Source: Chryseobacterium sp.
Lineage (GTDB): Bacteria; Bacteroidota; Bacteroidia; Flavobacteriales; Weeksellaceae
Reading direction: 5' to 3'
Assembly (NCBI GenBank): GCA_003248755.1
Contig: QFQW01000078.1
Span: forward strand, 1 to 17,364
DNA length: 17,364 bases
The stretch's first letter is position 1. Every line of letters begins with the position of its first letter. The translations under genes were made by a program, and so were the position numbers. The notes below the pieces were generated by a model. That model was given only the letters and a program-made list of their open reading frames with translations. It was not told the DNA's origin and ran no database searches. Shown here piece by piece: positions 7,761 through 13,970 of this stretch.

Positions 7761-8795
7761 TTAATTCAGATTGGCTGAAAGTTGATTTTTAACATTAGCT
7801 AAAGAATCTGCTTTGGCTTTTTTCTCCTGTTCAATCTGCTGAAGAACGATGTCTCTGTTTTCCTGTTCTTTCATAATTTCGGCAAGCTGAGGTTCGATGA
7901 TTTTGTTCATTTCATCTTCAGATATATTGTTAGCTTCCGGAGAGTCCAGGAGTTTTTTCCAAGGTCGTCTTTTTCCCCAAGGATAATCGCCGTAAACAAT
8001 TAGTGGTGTTCCTTTGGCTCTGGTAGTCGCTCCTCCTTTGTTCAGAATCCATATATCTACCCAAGAATACATCCATTTGGCATCCTCTTCCAACATTCTG
8101 AGGCAAGAGTGCGAAGCCGGATAACCGGGCATTGCGTATTGATGCCAGCCGATGCCGTCAAAATTGGCAACATTCACATTCCAGCGTAGTTTCCACTCGT
8201 CGCTTACGGTTGAGATGGCTACTTCTTTTTTCCAGTTGGCAAACATCAACCCTCTTTTTGTTGGCGTTGCTTTTTTACCCATACTTGTTGGTCCCCATTT
8301 GATGAGGTTTCCGTTTTCATAAACGCCAAAAGCCTGAATCGGATAAGAGAAGAAAACGAATTTTCTCACATTTTCAAGACTTGTAACGTGTCCCGGAAAT
8401 GGCGAATATATCAAAAAATCGTCCTCGATTTTTGCAGGAACAACCAATGTGTCTGCAGCGCCAATATTGGCTCTGTCAAGGCGATTAAGAGCAAGAATTG
8501 TATAGAGTGCCTTTCCGGTGAATTCTTTCTTGTTTTTTTGTGAAACCGAATCGGTGTTTTTATAAACCCAAGGATAGAACCCAAAGTCTTTTCTCGGGAT
8601 AACAACATCCGGAACTTTTGGTTTTTCTTCTTTCACCGAGTCTTCTTCTTTTTTGTCATCGGGAGTCAAAATATCCGTAATCGGATTGTCATTTTTATCT
8701 GAGGAAGGAACAGATTCTTCCTTCTTACATTGAATCAGAAACAGCGAAATGATGATGAATAAACGAAATGTGTTTTTAATTAATTTGATGTTCAT
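7761..8795 (-). CDS. Lipoprotein L,D-transpeptidase (YkuD domain)
   Basis: Predicted periplasmic peptidoglycan enzyme: YkuD-family L,D-transpeptidases use a cysteine to make 3-3 cross-links or attach proteins to meso-diaminopimelate. The 344-residue protein begins with a lipoprotein signal peptide (hydrophobic 11-20, lipobox FLIQC, Cys23), then a charged, proline-rich linker rich in D, K and E (24-66). The YkuD core spans about 140-270. The catalytic block reads GIGWHQY (215-220) and ASHSCLRM (227-234): His218, His229, Cys231 and Arg233 are kept, but the usual SHGC glycine is serine (Ser230). The tail (about 295-335) is acidic/basic and predicted helical (EIMKEQENRDIVLQQIEQEK). Monocistronic on the minus strand, with repeat copy 2 beyond its stop. 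I saw no clear promoter box in the 71 nt upstream. Confidence 0.88.
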   Translation of the reverse strand: MNIKLIKNTFRLFIIISLFLIQCKKEESVPSSDKNDNPITDILTPDDKKEEDSVKEEKPKVPDVVIPRKDFGFYPWVYKNTDSVSQKNKKEFTGKALYTILALNRLDRANIGAADTLVVPAKIEDDFLIYSPFPGHVTSLENVRKFVFFSYPIQAFGVYENGNLIKWGPTSMGKKATPTKRGLMFANWKKEVAISTVSDEWKLRWNVNVANFDGIGWHQYAMPGYPASHSCLRMLEEDAKWMYSWVDIWILNKGGATTRAKGTPLIVYGDYPWGKRRPWKKLLDSPEANNISEDEMNKIIEPQLAEIMKEQENRDIVLQQIEQEKKAKADSLANVKNQLSANLN

Positions 8796-8866
8796 AGTTT
8801 TTCTTTCTGCGTCTATAAGTTACAAAAAGAATACCAACTGATAATTGAAAATTATAAAATAATGAA

Positions 8867-9832
8867 TTATGAATTTTTATTAATGATGTCTTGAATGATT
8901 TGTTTGGCGTGGATTCTTGAGTTTTCTATAAACCAAAGATGTGTGTCTTTTCCGCCGCAGACAACGCCTGCAAGATATATTCCGTCAACATTGGTTTCCA
9001 TTGTTTCGGGATTGTAATGTGGATTTTGGCATTCCCCTTTCAAATCGATTCCGATGTTTTTCAGGAATTCAAAATCCGGAAGATAACCTGTCATTGCGAG
9101 AACAAAATCATTTTCGATTTCCTGGATTTCTCCTTTTTCAGTTTTAAAAACAACTGAATACGGTTTCACTTCCAAAAGTTCTGCTCCGAAAAAAGCTTTG
9201 ATGCTTCCTTCTTTGATTCGGTTTTCGATGTCTGGTCTTACCCAATATTTTACCCTTTTAGAAATCTCATTGTTACGGATAATCATTGTGACATTTCCAC
9301 CTTTCCTATAGATTTCCAAAGCGGCGTCAACCGAAGAATTGCTGGAACCAACAACTACAACATTTTGAAAAGCGTAAGGGTAGGGTTCTGTATAGTAATG
9401 TCGTACTTTCGGTAATTCTTCTCCTTTGATATTCATCAAATTTGGAATGTCATAAAAACCGGTAGCAATGACAACATTTTTAGCAAAATAAACCTGCTTG
9501 CTGGTTTCTACTTGAAAAAAGGTAGATTTCTGAATTTTGATAACCTTTTCATAAGGCCTTATATTGATTTCTTTTTGCCGTGCAATTCCTTGATAATATT
9601 CAAGAGCGTCTTGTCGTCCAGGTTTTGGCTTGGTTGTGATGAATGGAATTTCGTCAATTTCCAGTCGGTCAGCCGTCGAGAAAAATGTCATATATAAGGG
9701 ATAATTGTAAAGACTGTTTACAACCGTTCCTTTTTCGATGACAATATATTTCAGGTTGTTTTTTTTAGCTTCCAAAGCACAAGCTAACCCAATTGGACCA
9801 CCGCCAACAATAAGAACATCATATAATTCCAT
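8867..9832 (-). CDS. ypdA: YpdA-family FAD/NADPH reductase (putative bacillithiol disulfide reductase)
   Basis: A 321-residue two-dinucleotide-binding flavoprotein of the thioredoxin-reductase fold. FAD binding: VLIVGGGPIGLACA (6-19), with the acidic end VIEKG. NADPH binding: VVVGSSNSSVDAALE (159-173). The C-terminal FAD motif is GIYLAGVVCGGKDTHLWFIENS. There is no CxxC pair, as expected of YpdA rather than thioredoxin reductase. From family knowledge, YpdA reduces bacillithiol disulfide; bacillithiol genes occur in many flavobacteria but none is in this window. The open frame begins with GTG at 9835, but ATG 9832 is preferred because it starts the canonical MELYDVLIVGGG and lies four bases after a perfect TAnnTTTG. 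It is third in line after cbpA and cbpM, 25 nt behind cbpM, so it could be read both from the operon and from its own promoter. Confidence 0.88.
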   Translation of the reverse strand: MELYDVLIVGGGPIGLACALEAKKNNLKYIVIEKGTVVNSLYNYPLYMTFFSTADRLEIDEIPFITTKPKPGRQDALEYYQGIARQKEINIRPYEKVIKIQKSTFFQVETSKQVYFAKNVVIATGFYDIPNLMNIKGEELPKVRHYYTEPYPYAFQNVVVVGSSNSSVDAALEIYRKGGNVTMIIRNNEISKRVKYWVRPDIENRIKEGSIKAFFGAELLEVKPYSVVFKTEKGEIQEIENDFVLAMTGYLPDFEFLKNIGIDLKGECQNPHYNPETMETNVDGIYLAGVVCGGKDTHLWFIENSRIHAKQIIQDIINKNS

Positions 9833-9836
9833 CACA

Positions 9837-9844
9837 CAAATTTA
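9837..9844 (-). promoter_or_regulatory. -7 promoter element TAAATTTG before ypdA (leaderless arrangement)
   Basis: On the minus strand the order is TAAATTTG, tgtg, ATG (9832). This is a perfect TAnnTTTG four bases before the start codon, lying in the 25-nt gap after cbpM. No TTG is seen at the -33 distance, so support rests on the -7 box and the repeated arrangement elsewhere in the window. Confidence 0.45.
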
Positions 9845-9857
9845 CGAAGAAAAATGG

Positions 9858-10163
9858 CTAAAAATCGATATCCTCCCAGTTTTCGAACTTAGAAACATTC
9901 TGTAATAATCTTCGGTTTTCATTTTTCAGCTCTTCCAGTTGATTCAGAAGCTTATGAATAATTTCGATTCCCGGCAGGTTGACATCCAAGTCGTAGTGCC
10001 AATTTGCAAAACGCTCAAGATGAGGCAATTCTTCGTAGATAATATATCGGATACTGTTTTCTGTTTCAGGATGCAGTAATTCTGAATCAATCAACTGGTC
10101 AAGAAAAGTATAATCTATTTTATATAATCGGATGATTTCTTCTATGGAGATTCTTTCGTTCAT
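9858..10163 (-). CDS. cbpM: Chaperone modulator CbpM
   Basis: A 101-residue MerR-like helical protein. In the known family, CbpM binds the J domain of CbpA and blocks its co-chaperone action on DnaK. The N-terminal helices (RISIEEIIRLYKIDYTFLDQLIDSEL, residues 4-29) resemble the CbpM/MerR winged-helix opening; the middle has the Y-x-x-x-E-L-x-x-L-E-R-F pattern (42-53); the C-terminal part (about 66-92, HKLLNQLEELKNENRRLL) is a predicted coiled coil. It begins two bases after the cbpA stop, the usual gene order. This context is strong support, since the sequence alone is divergent. A DNA-binding role is unlikely but cannot be excluded. Confidence 0.85.
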   Translation of the reverse strand: MNERISIEEIIRLYKIDYTFLDQLIDSELLHPETENSIRYIIYEELPHLERFANWHYDLDVNLPGIEIIHKLLNQLEELKNENRRLLQNVSKFENWEDIDF

Positions 10164-10165
10164 TG

Positions 10166-11077
10166 CTATGAATTTTTGAGTTGTTGAAACAATTCTTTCT
10201 GTTTTTCTGTAAGATTGGTCGGGATTTTTACATTGTAAGTCACATATAAATCACCGAATTCACCTTCTTTTTTGTAAACCGGAAAACCTTTTCCTTTCAG
10301 TCTTACGGTTGTCCCGTTTTGTGTTTCTGGTTTTACTTTCAGATTCACGGAGCTGTCAAGCGTCCGGATATTGACATCGCCACCTAAAACAGCCGTATAA
10401 AGGTCAATGTCAGCCTGAGTTTTTAGATTGTCGCCATCACGTTTAAAATCTTTGTCCTCAGAAATGTTAAAAGTGATATACAGGTCGCCATTCGGACCTC
10501 CGTTCATGCCGGGATTTCCGTAACCTTTCAGTTTAATTTGCTGTCCGTCATAAACTCCTGCCGGAATTGTGATCCTCACTTTTTTACCATTGATATCGAA
10601 AGTCTGCTGATGTGTTTTTGCGGCATCTTTCAAACTGAGGTTCAGTTCGGCTGAAATATCCTGACCTTTGAACTTTCCGCTCGAACTCCCTCTTGAGCTT
10701 CTTCCGAAACCACCACCTGCACTTCCAAACATCGACTGGAAAAAATCAGAAAAATCTTCGCCATCTCCAAAATCTGCTCCCGAAAATCCACCCTTATAAT
10801 TTCCCGAGTATTGTTGTCTTTGCTGTTGTTGTGCACGTTCGTATTCTTCTCCGTGTTTCCAGTGTTCACCATATTTATCATATTTTGAACGGTTTTCCGG
10901 ATTGCTTAGAACCTCATTTGCCTCATTGATTTCCTTGAATTTTTGTTCGGCTTCCTTATCGTTGGGATTCATATCCGGGTGATACTTTCTCGCCAGCTTT
11001 CTATAAGCTTTCTTAATGTCGTCCGCAGAAGCGTTTTTCTCGAGACCGAGAATTTTATAATAATCTATAAATGCCAT
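10166..11077 (-). CDS. cbpA: DnaJ-type co-chaperone CbpA (class II J-domain protein)
   Basis: A 303-residue J-domain protein that stimulates the ATPase of DnaK and delivers substrates. The J domain covers residues 4-70, with the essential HPD at 33-35 (KYHPDMNP) and the helix IV pattern SKYDKYGEHW. A Q-rich, then G/F/S-rich linker follows (about 80-136, with FGSAGGGFGRSSRGSSSG), then two C-terminal beta domains (about 140-296, with the VRITIPAGVYDGQQIKLKG type motif). There are no CxxCxGxG zinc repeats, so it is CbpA-like and not the housekeeping DnaJ. It heads the group cbpA-cbpM-ypdA. A fair promoter lies at 11112-11143. No CIRCE-like or other heat-shock operator is visible upstream. Confidence 0.93.
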   Translation of the reverse strand: MAFIDYYKILGLEKNASADDIKKAYRKLARKYHPDMNPNDKEAEQKFKEINEANEVLSNPENRSKYDKYGEHWKHGEEYERAQQQQRQQYSGNYKGGFSGADFGDGEDFSDFFQSMFGSAGGGFGRSSRGSSSGKFKGQDISAELNLSLKDAAKTHQQTFDINGKKVRITIPAGVYDGQQIKLKGYGNPGMNGGPNGDLYITFNISEDKDFKRDGDNLKTQADIDLYTAVLGGDVNIRTLDSSVNLKVKPETQNGTTVRLKGKGFPVYKKEGEFGDLYVTYNVKIPTNLTEKQKELFQQLKNS

Positions 11078-11111
11078 ATTGTCAATTGGTTTTCTCCTGA
11101 TTTTTACAATC

Positions 11112-11143
11112 CTAAGTTAGCAATTTGTTTACCAAAGGACAAA
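11112..11143 (-). promoter_or_regulatory. Candidate promoter of cbpA-cbpM-ypdA
   Basis: On the minus strand, TTTG (11143-11140), a 20-nt spacer, then TAACTTAG (11119-11112), which matches TAnnTTTG at seven of eight positions when the two free bases are counted. Spacing is in the normal range. The leader would be about 30 nt, with an AGGAGA about 15 nt before the ATG. Confidence 0.5.
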
Positions 11144-11197
11144 TTATCGAAGCTGATTTTTAGGAGCATCAACCTCCGATTTCTTTTCACTTTCCAA

Positions 11198-11270
11198 CCC
11201 GCTTTCCGTTGCAATCTTTTTGCTCGTCATAGCCTCTCGCAAAAAGGATTTTTACTGCAATCGGGGCTAT
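11198..11270 (-). repeat. Dispersed intergenic hairpin repeat, copy 3
   Basis: On the minus strand: ATAGCCCCGAT (11270-11260, identical to copy 2), ATCCTTTTT (11249-11241, identical), a hairpin with 8-bp arms CTTTTTGC/GCAAAAAG (11216-11223 and 11239-11246 on the plus strand) and a 15-nt loop, AAAAAGAT (11221-11214, identical), then CGGAAAGCGGG (11208-11198, one change from copy 2). It lies between the 3' end of the lipocalin gene and the cbpA promoter. The flanks, 11144-11197 and 11271-11334, hold nothing else I can name. Confidence 0.75.
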
Positions 11271-11334
11271 ATCGGCGATTGGTTTTTTTCACCGGAGGGT
11301 TCTGCCAACAGTCAATCAAAACCCATTGGTTATA

Positions 11335-11871
11335 TTATTGTTCGACCCAAATCAACTTGGAAGTATTGTATCCAACTGATTTTGCTTTTTCAAGAAATCT
11401 TGTTTTAATTCCATCAGGAATTGTTTTTTCGCGCGATAAAATCCATAGATAATCTAAGTTTTTCCCGGCAACCAAAGCATATTTATAATCTACCAAGTCA
11501 ATGACATTATAACCTGCCCAAAATGGTTTAAAGAAAGAGACCTTTAATCTTGCTTCGTTTTCAGAGTTTACAAATTTTGCTTCGCCAATGCTTTGTTTCC
11601 ATTCTTTTTTGACAAAATCATAGCCTTTATTGTCCACTTTAATTGTTCCATCTGGATTTTTGGAATAAGTGGCTGTTACTTGGTTCAGATTCTCTTCAAA
11701 CTTGAAATCGAATCTTGCAATCTCATACCATTTTCCAAGATATTTCTCCGAATCAAAATTTTGAATTGCATTCGCTTTTTCAGGAATTCCAACAGAACAA
11801 GATTTGAATATTAAGATTCCCAATACTCCTACAGAAATTGGAATAGCTATTTTTAGAAAAGAATTTTTCAT
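11335..11871 (-). CDS. blc: Lipocalin lipoprotein, Blc type
   Basis: A 178-residue predicted lipoprotein: hydrophobic segment 8-22, lipobox FKSC with Cys25. Outer-membrane attachment is typical of the family. The lipocalin signature YLGKWYEIARFDFKFE (44-59) is followed by VTATYS, the mid-barrel DNKGYDFVKKEW and ARLKVSFFKPFWAGYNVIDL. The final YALVAGKNLDYLWILSREKTIP is the second conserved lipocalin region, with the terminal Arg in SREK. From family knowledge, Blc binds fatty acids or lysophospholipids and is linked to envelope stress; here the ligand is inferred only. It is single, with a TATTTTTG -7 box 25 nt before the ATG, and diverges from the M28 peptidase. Repeat copy 3 lies after its stop. 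Confidence 0.9.
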   Translation of the reverse strand: MKNSFLKIAIPISVGVLGILIFKSCSVGIPEKANAIQNFDSEKYLGKWYEIARFDFKFEENLNQVTATYSKNPDGTIKVDNKGYDFVKKEWKQSIGEAKFVNSENEARLKVSFFKPFWAGYNVIDLVDYKYALVAGKNLDYLWILSREKTIPDGIKTRFLEKAKSVGYNTSKLIWVEQ

Positions 11872-11895
11872 GAAAATTTATTTTCTTCATTAATT

Positions 11896-11903
11896 CAAAA
11901 ATA
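11896..11903 (-). promoter_or_regulatory. -7 promoter element TATTTTTG before blc
   Basis: A perfect TAnnTTTG on the minus strand, 24 nt before the ATG at 11871. No TTG lies at the usual -33 distance. It sits in the 141-nt divergent gap to the peptidase gene. On the other strand a weaker pair, TTTG (11959-11962) and TATTTTTA (11977-11984), might serve the peptidase but is spaced only 14 nt. Confidence 0.4.
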
Positions 11904-12012
11904 GTTCCATAAGATATGGCTTGTAAATCGTGAAACCAAAATGATAATAATTCAATAATTTGTTAAAGAATTTGATTATTTTTACGAAAATAAAAGTTAA
12001 AAAAATTAATTA

Positions 12013-13446
12013 ATGAAACTAAAACTACTTTCTATATTTTCACTGGTTGTCTTCAGCCAAGCTTTTGCACAGTCGGATAAATTCTATGCAACAACAGACT
12101 CAGAAAATGCAAAAGAATTGAAAGAAAAATTTCCTGAGGAAATAGAAATTGTTGGTATGTCCGGAAATCAATCCGCAATTTTTCTTACTAAAAATGCAGC
12201 TGAATTTCTTCATCACAATGTTATTACGCACGGACCCGGTTATGTTTACAAATCTTCCAAAGCAGAAGCATTATCGGCAATTAATAAAGTTAAAAAGTCT
12301 AATAAAGTTTTATCATTTACTATTGATCAAAATGCTTCTGTTAATTCTGCCATTGCAAAAGTAAGTGCAGATAATATCAAAGCTCATATTCAGGTTTTAG
12401 AAAATTATGGTACACGTCATCATACAACTGCGAAAGCACAGACGGCTGTTCAGGATTTGAAAACAAAATGGGAAGGTTTGATTGCAGCTTCCGGGAGAAC
12501 AGATGTTTCCGTGAGAATTGTGAATCACGTTGGAACACCTATGCCTTCTTTAATTTTTACAATTAATGGGAGTTCTGCACCTGCAGATTTTATAATTGTT
12601 GGTGCGCACATGGATTCTATTACTGGAAATACAAATAATGCACCCGGAGCGGATGATGATGCGTCTGGAATAGCAACCATTTCTGAAATGATAAGGGTTT
12701 TATTGGATGTGAATTACAAACCATCGAAAACGGTTGAGTTCATGGCTTTTGCTGCTGAGGAAATTGGATTGGTCGGTTCTTCGGAAATCGCCCAGGATTA
12801 TGCACTTAATAATAAAAATGTGGTTTCTTTTGTTCAGTTCGATATGACCAACTATAAAGGATCTACAAAAGATATTTATCTGACAACAGATCCGTATAAT
12901 AGTAATGACCTGAATTTGTTTTTGATCGAATTGATGGAGCATTACAATAAAACAGGTTCTCATGCTTTTACTTACGGAAATACGATTTGTAATTATGGTT
13001 GTTCCGATCACTTTAGTTGGGCAGATAACGGGTACGATGCCGCTTTCCCTTTTGAGGCTTCTTTTTCTCAGTACAATCCTAATATTCACACAGCTAATGA
13101 TAAGCTATCCAATATGGGAAGTAGTGCAACACATGCTGCGAAATTTGCAAAACTGGGATTAGAGTTTATAATAGAAACAGCAAAAGGTTCTGTTTTGGCT
13201 GTTGCTGATGTGGGAAAAAATTCAGTTGAAATTTATATGAAAGACAAATCTCTGAATTATAGATTAGGATCTGAAATTGTTGAATCAATTATAATTGTAG
13301 ATCCAAGTGGAAGACAATTATTGGAATCAAAAAATCTTCTTTCTTCCGGAAAAATTGATTTGAATAAAATTAATAATGGATTTTATTTGGCCGTTTTTAA
13401 AACCAAATCCGGGAAAGTCGTTACAAAGAAATTCATTTTAGAATAA
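12013..13446 (+). CDS. Secreted M28 zinc aminopeptidase with T9SS sorting tail
   Basis: A 477-residue exported metallopeptidase, probably removing N-terminal residues from peptides outside the cell. The signal peptide is residues 1-20 (hydrophobic 5-17, likely cut near AFAQ). A pro-region of about 130 residues follows. The M28 core carries two-zinc ligands in the order of Vibrio leucyl aminopeptidase: VGAHMDS (His199), GADDDASG (Asp214), AAEEIGLVGS (base Glu249, ligand Glu250), QFDMT (Asp277) and NIHTANDK (His359). The Glu250-Asp277 gap of 27 matches that enzyme, as I recall it. CNYGC (326-330) matches its active-site disulfide. The last ~75 residues form a Por/T9SS type A sorting domain, ending NGFYLAVFKTKSGKVVTKKF-ILE, so export across the outer membrane by T9SS is expected. 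Single gene, convergent with the ferredoxin gene. Confidence 0.93.
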   Translation: MKLKLLSIFSLVVFSQAFAQSDKFYATTDSENAKELKEKFPEEIEIVGMSGNQSAIFLTKNAAEFLHHNVITHGPGYVYKSSKAEALSAINKVKKSNKVLSFTIDQNASVNSAIAKVSADNIKAHIQVLENYGTRHHTTAKAQTAVQDLKTKWEGLIAASGRTDVSVRIVNHVGTPMPSLIFTINGSSAPADFIIVGAHMDSITGNTNNAPGADDDASGIATISEMIRVLLDVNYKPSKTVEFMAFAAEEIGLVGSSEIAQDYALNNKNVVSFVQFDMTNYKGSTKDIYLTTDPYNSNDLNLFLIELMEHYNKTGSHAFTYGNTICNYGCSDHFSWADNGYDAAFPFEASFSQYNPNIHTANDKLSNMGSSATHAAKFAKLGLEFIIETAKGSVLAVADVGKNSVEIYMKDKSLNYRLGSEIVESIIIVDPSGRQLLESKNLLSSGKIDLNKINNGFYLAVFKTKSGKVVTKKFILE

Positions 13447-13455
13447 ATAATTTGA

Positions 13456-13509
13456 AACCACATAGAAACATAGATTAATTCTAATAAAAAACTATTTTTC
13501 TATGTGGTT
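13456..13509. terminator. Bidirectional hairpin between convergent genes
   Basis: AACCACATAGAAA (13456-13468) and TTTCTATGTGGTT (13497-13509) form a perfect 13-bp inverted repeat with a 28-nt AT-rich loop that includes AAAAAA. It starts 9 nt after the peptidase stop, and its right arm contains part of the ferredoxin stop codon (13508-13510). A shared terminator is the simplest reading; it also resembles a dispersed flavobacterial repeat I have seen but cannot cite. Confidence 0.65.
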
Positions 13510-13840
13510 AATATTCTGGAGCGAGTTCTACAACAAGTCCCTCCAGTTCTGGAGTTATAGGAATTTGGCAGCCTAATCTGCTGTTCGGTTTTACGTTGAA
13601 AGCTTCTGCAAGCATTGCATCTTCGTCTGGTAACATTTCCGGAAGCGGAACATCTTCACTTAAAACATAACATTGGCAGGAAGCGCACATTGCCATTCCT
13701 CCGCAGATTCCTATGGTTCCTTCTTCTGCTAGTTCGTAGGCACGGACAACTTCCATAAGGCTCATTGCCATATCTGTTGGGGCAGGAATCGTATGAGAAA
13801 CGCCTTCTCTATCTATGATTGTAATATTAACGTCTGACAT
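13508..13840 (-). CDS. [2Fe-2S] ferredoxin, adrenodoxin type
   Basis: A 110-residue soluble electron carrier. Cluster ligands follow the adrenodoxin pattern C-x5-C-x2-C ... C: Cys46, Cys52 and Cys55 in GICGGMAMCASCQC (44-57), and Cys91 in RLGCQI. Cys57 is an extra cysteine. The opening VNITIIDREG and the acidic C-terminal half (DVPLPEMLPDEDAML) fit the fold. The frame is open upstream to 13909, but the added residues look non-coding and MSDVNITI at 13840 is the natural start, directly after a TATCTTTG -7 box. Its likely partner is the NADPH reductase encoded just upstream (13971-15023). They are separated by a terminator and this gene's own promoter, so levels can differ. Which enzyme receives the electrons is not visible here. 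Confidence 0.92.
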   Translation of the reverse strand: MSDVNITIIDREGVSHTIPAPTDMAMSLMEVVRAYELAEEGTIGICGGMAMCASCQCYVLSEDVPLPEMLPDEDAMLAEAFNVKPNSRLGCQIPITPELEGLVVELAPEY

Positions 13841-13844
13841 TTTG

Positions 13845-13872
13845 CAAAGATAAGAGATAGATTTTAGACAAA
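13845..13872 (-). promoter_or_regulatory. Ferredoxin promoter, leaderless arrangement
   Basis: On the minus strand: TTTG (13872-13869), 16-nt spacer, perfect -7 box TATCTTTG (13852-13845), caaa, ATG (13840). Spacing is one short of the usual 17-23. The start of transcription should fall at or beside the ATG. Confidence 0.6.
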
Positions 13873-13917
13873 AGATGTCGGATGTTATATTTTTGATTGA
13901 TAGTCTCAAAATAAGCT

Positions 13918-13946
13918 ATAAAAAAAGAGGATTGAATATCCTCTTT
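13918..13946 (-). terminator. Terminator of the ferredoxin-NADP reductase gene
   Basis: On the minus strand, AAAGAGGAT (13946-13938), a 5-nt loop, ATCCTCTTT (13932-13924), running into a T-tract (13926-13920). It is a perfect 9-bp stem 25 nt after the reductase stop, and separates it from the ferredoxin gene. Confidence 0.85.
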
Positions 13947-13970
13947 ACTTTATATTTTCATCAGAAAATT

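Noticed and set aside
8830..8880. AATTAT / ATAATG-like repeats between ypdA and the L,D-transpeptidase gene
   Set aside because: Low-complexity AT sequence without a stable stem or T-tract.
10943..11452. 169-codon plus-strand frame across the cbpA start and repeat copy 3
   Set aside because: It is antisense to the J domain and runs through an intergenic repeat into the antisense of the lipocalin gene; no family likeness.
12700..13089. 129-codon minus-strand frame inside the M28 peptidase gene
   Set aside because: Antisense to the zinc-ligand region of a well supported enzyme.
13841..13909. Longer N-terminus of the ferredoxin
   Set aside because: The added 23 residues overlap the promoter (13845-13872) and do not resemble a ferredoxin or a targeting signal.
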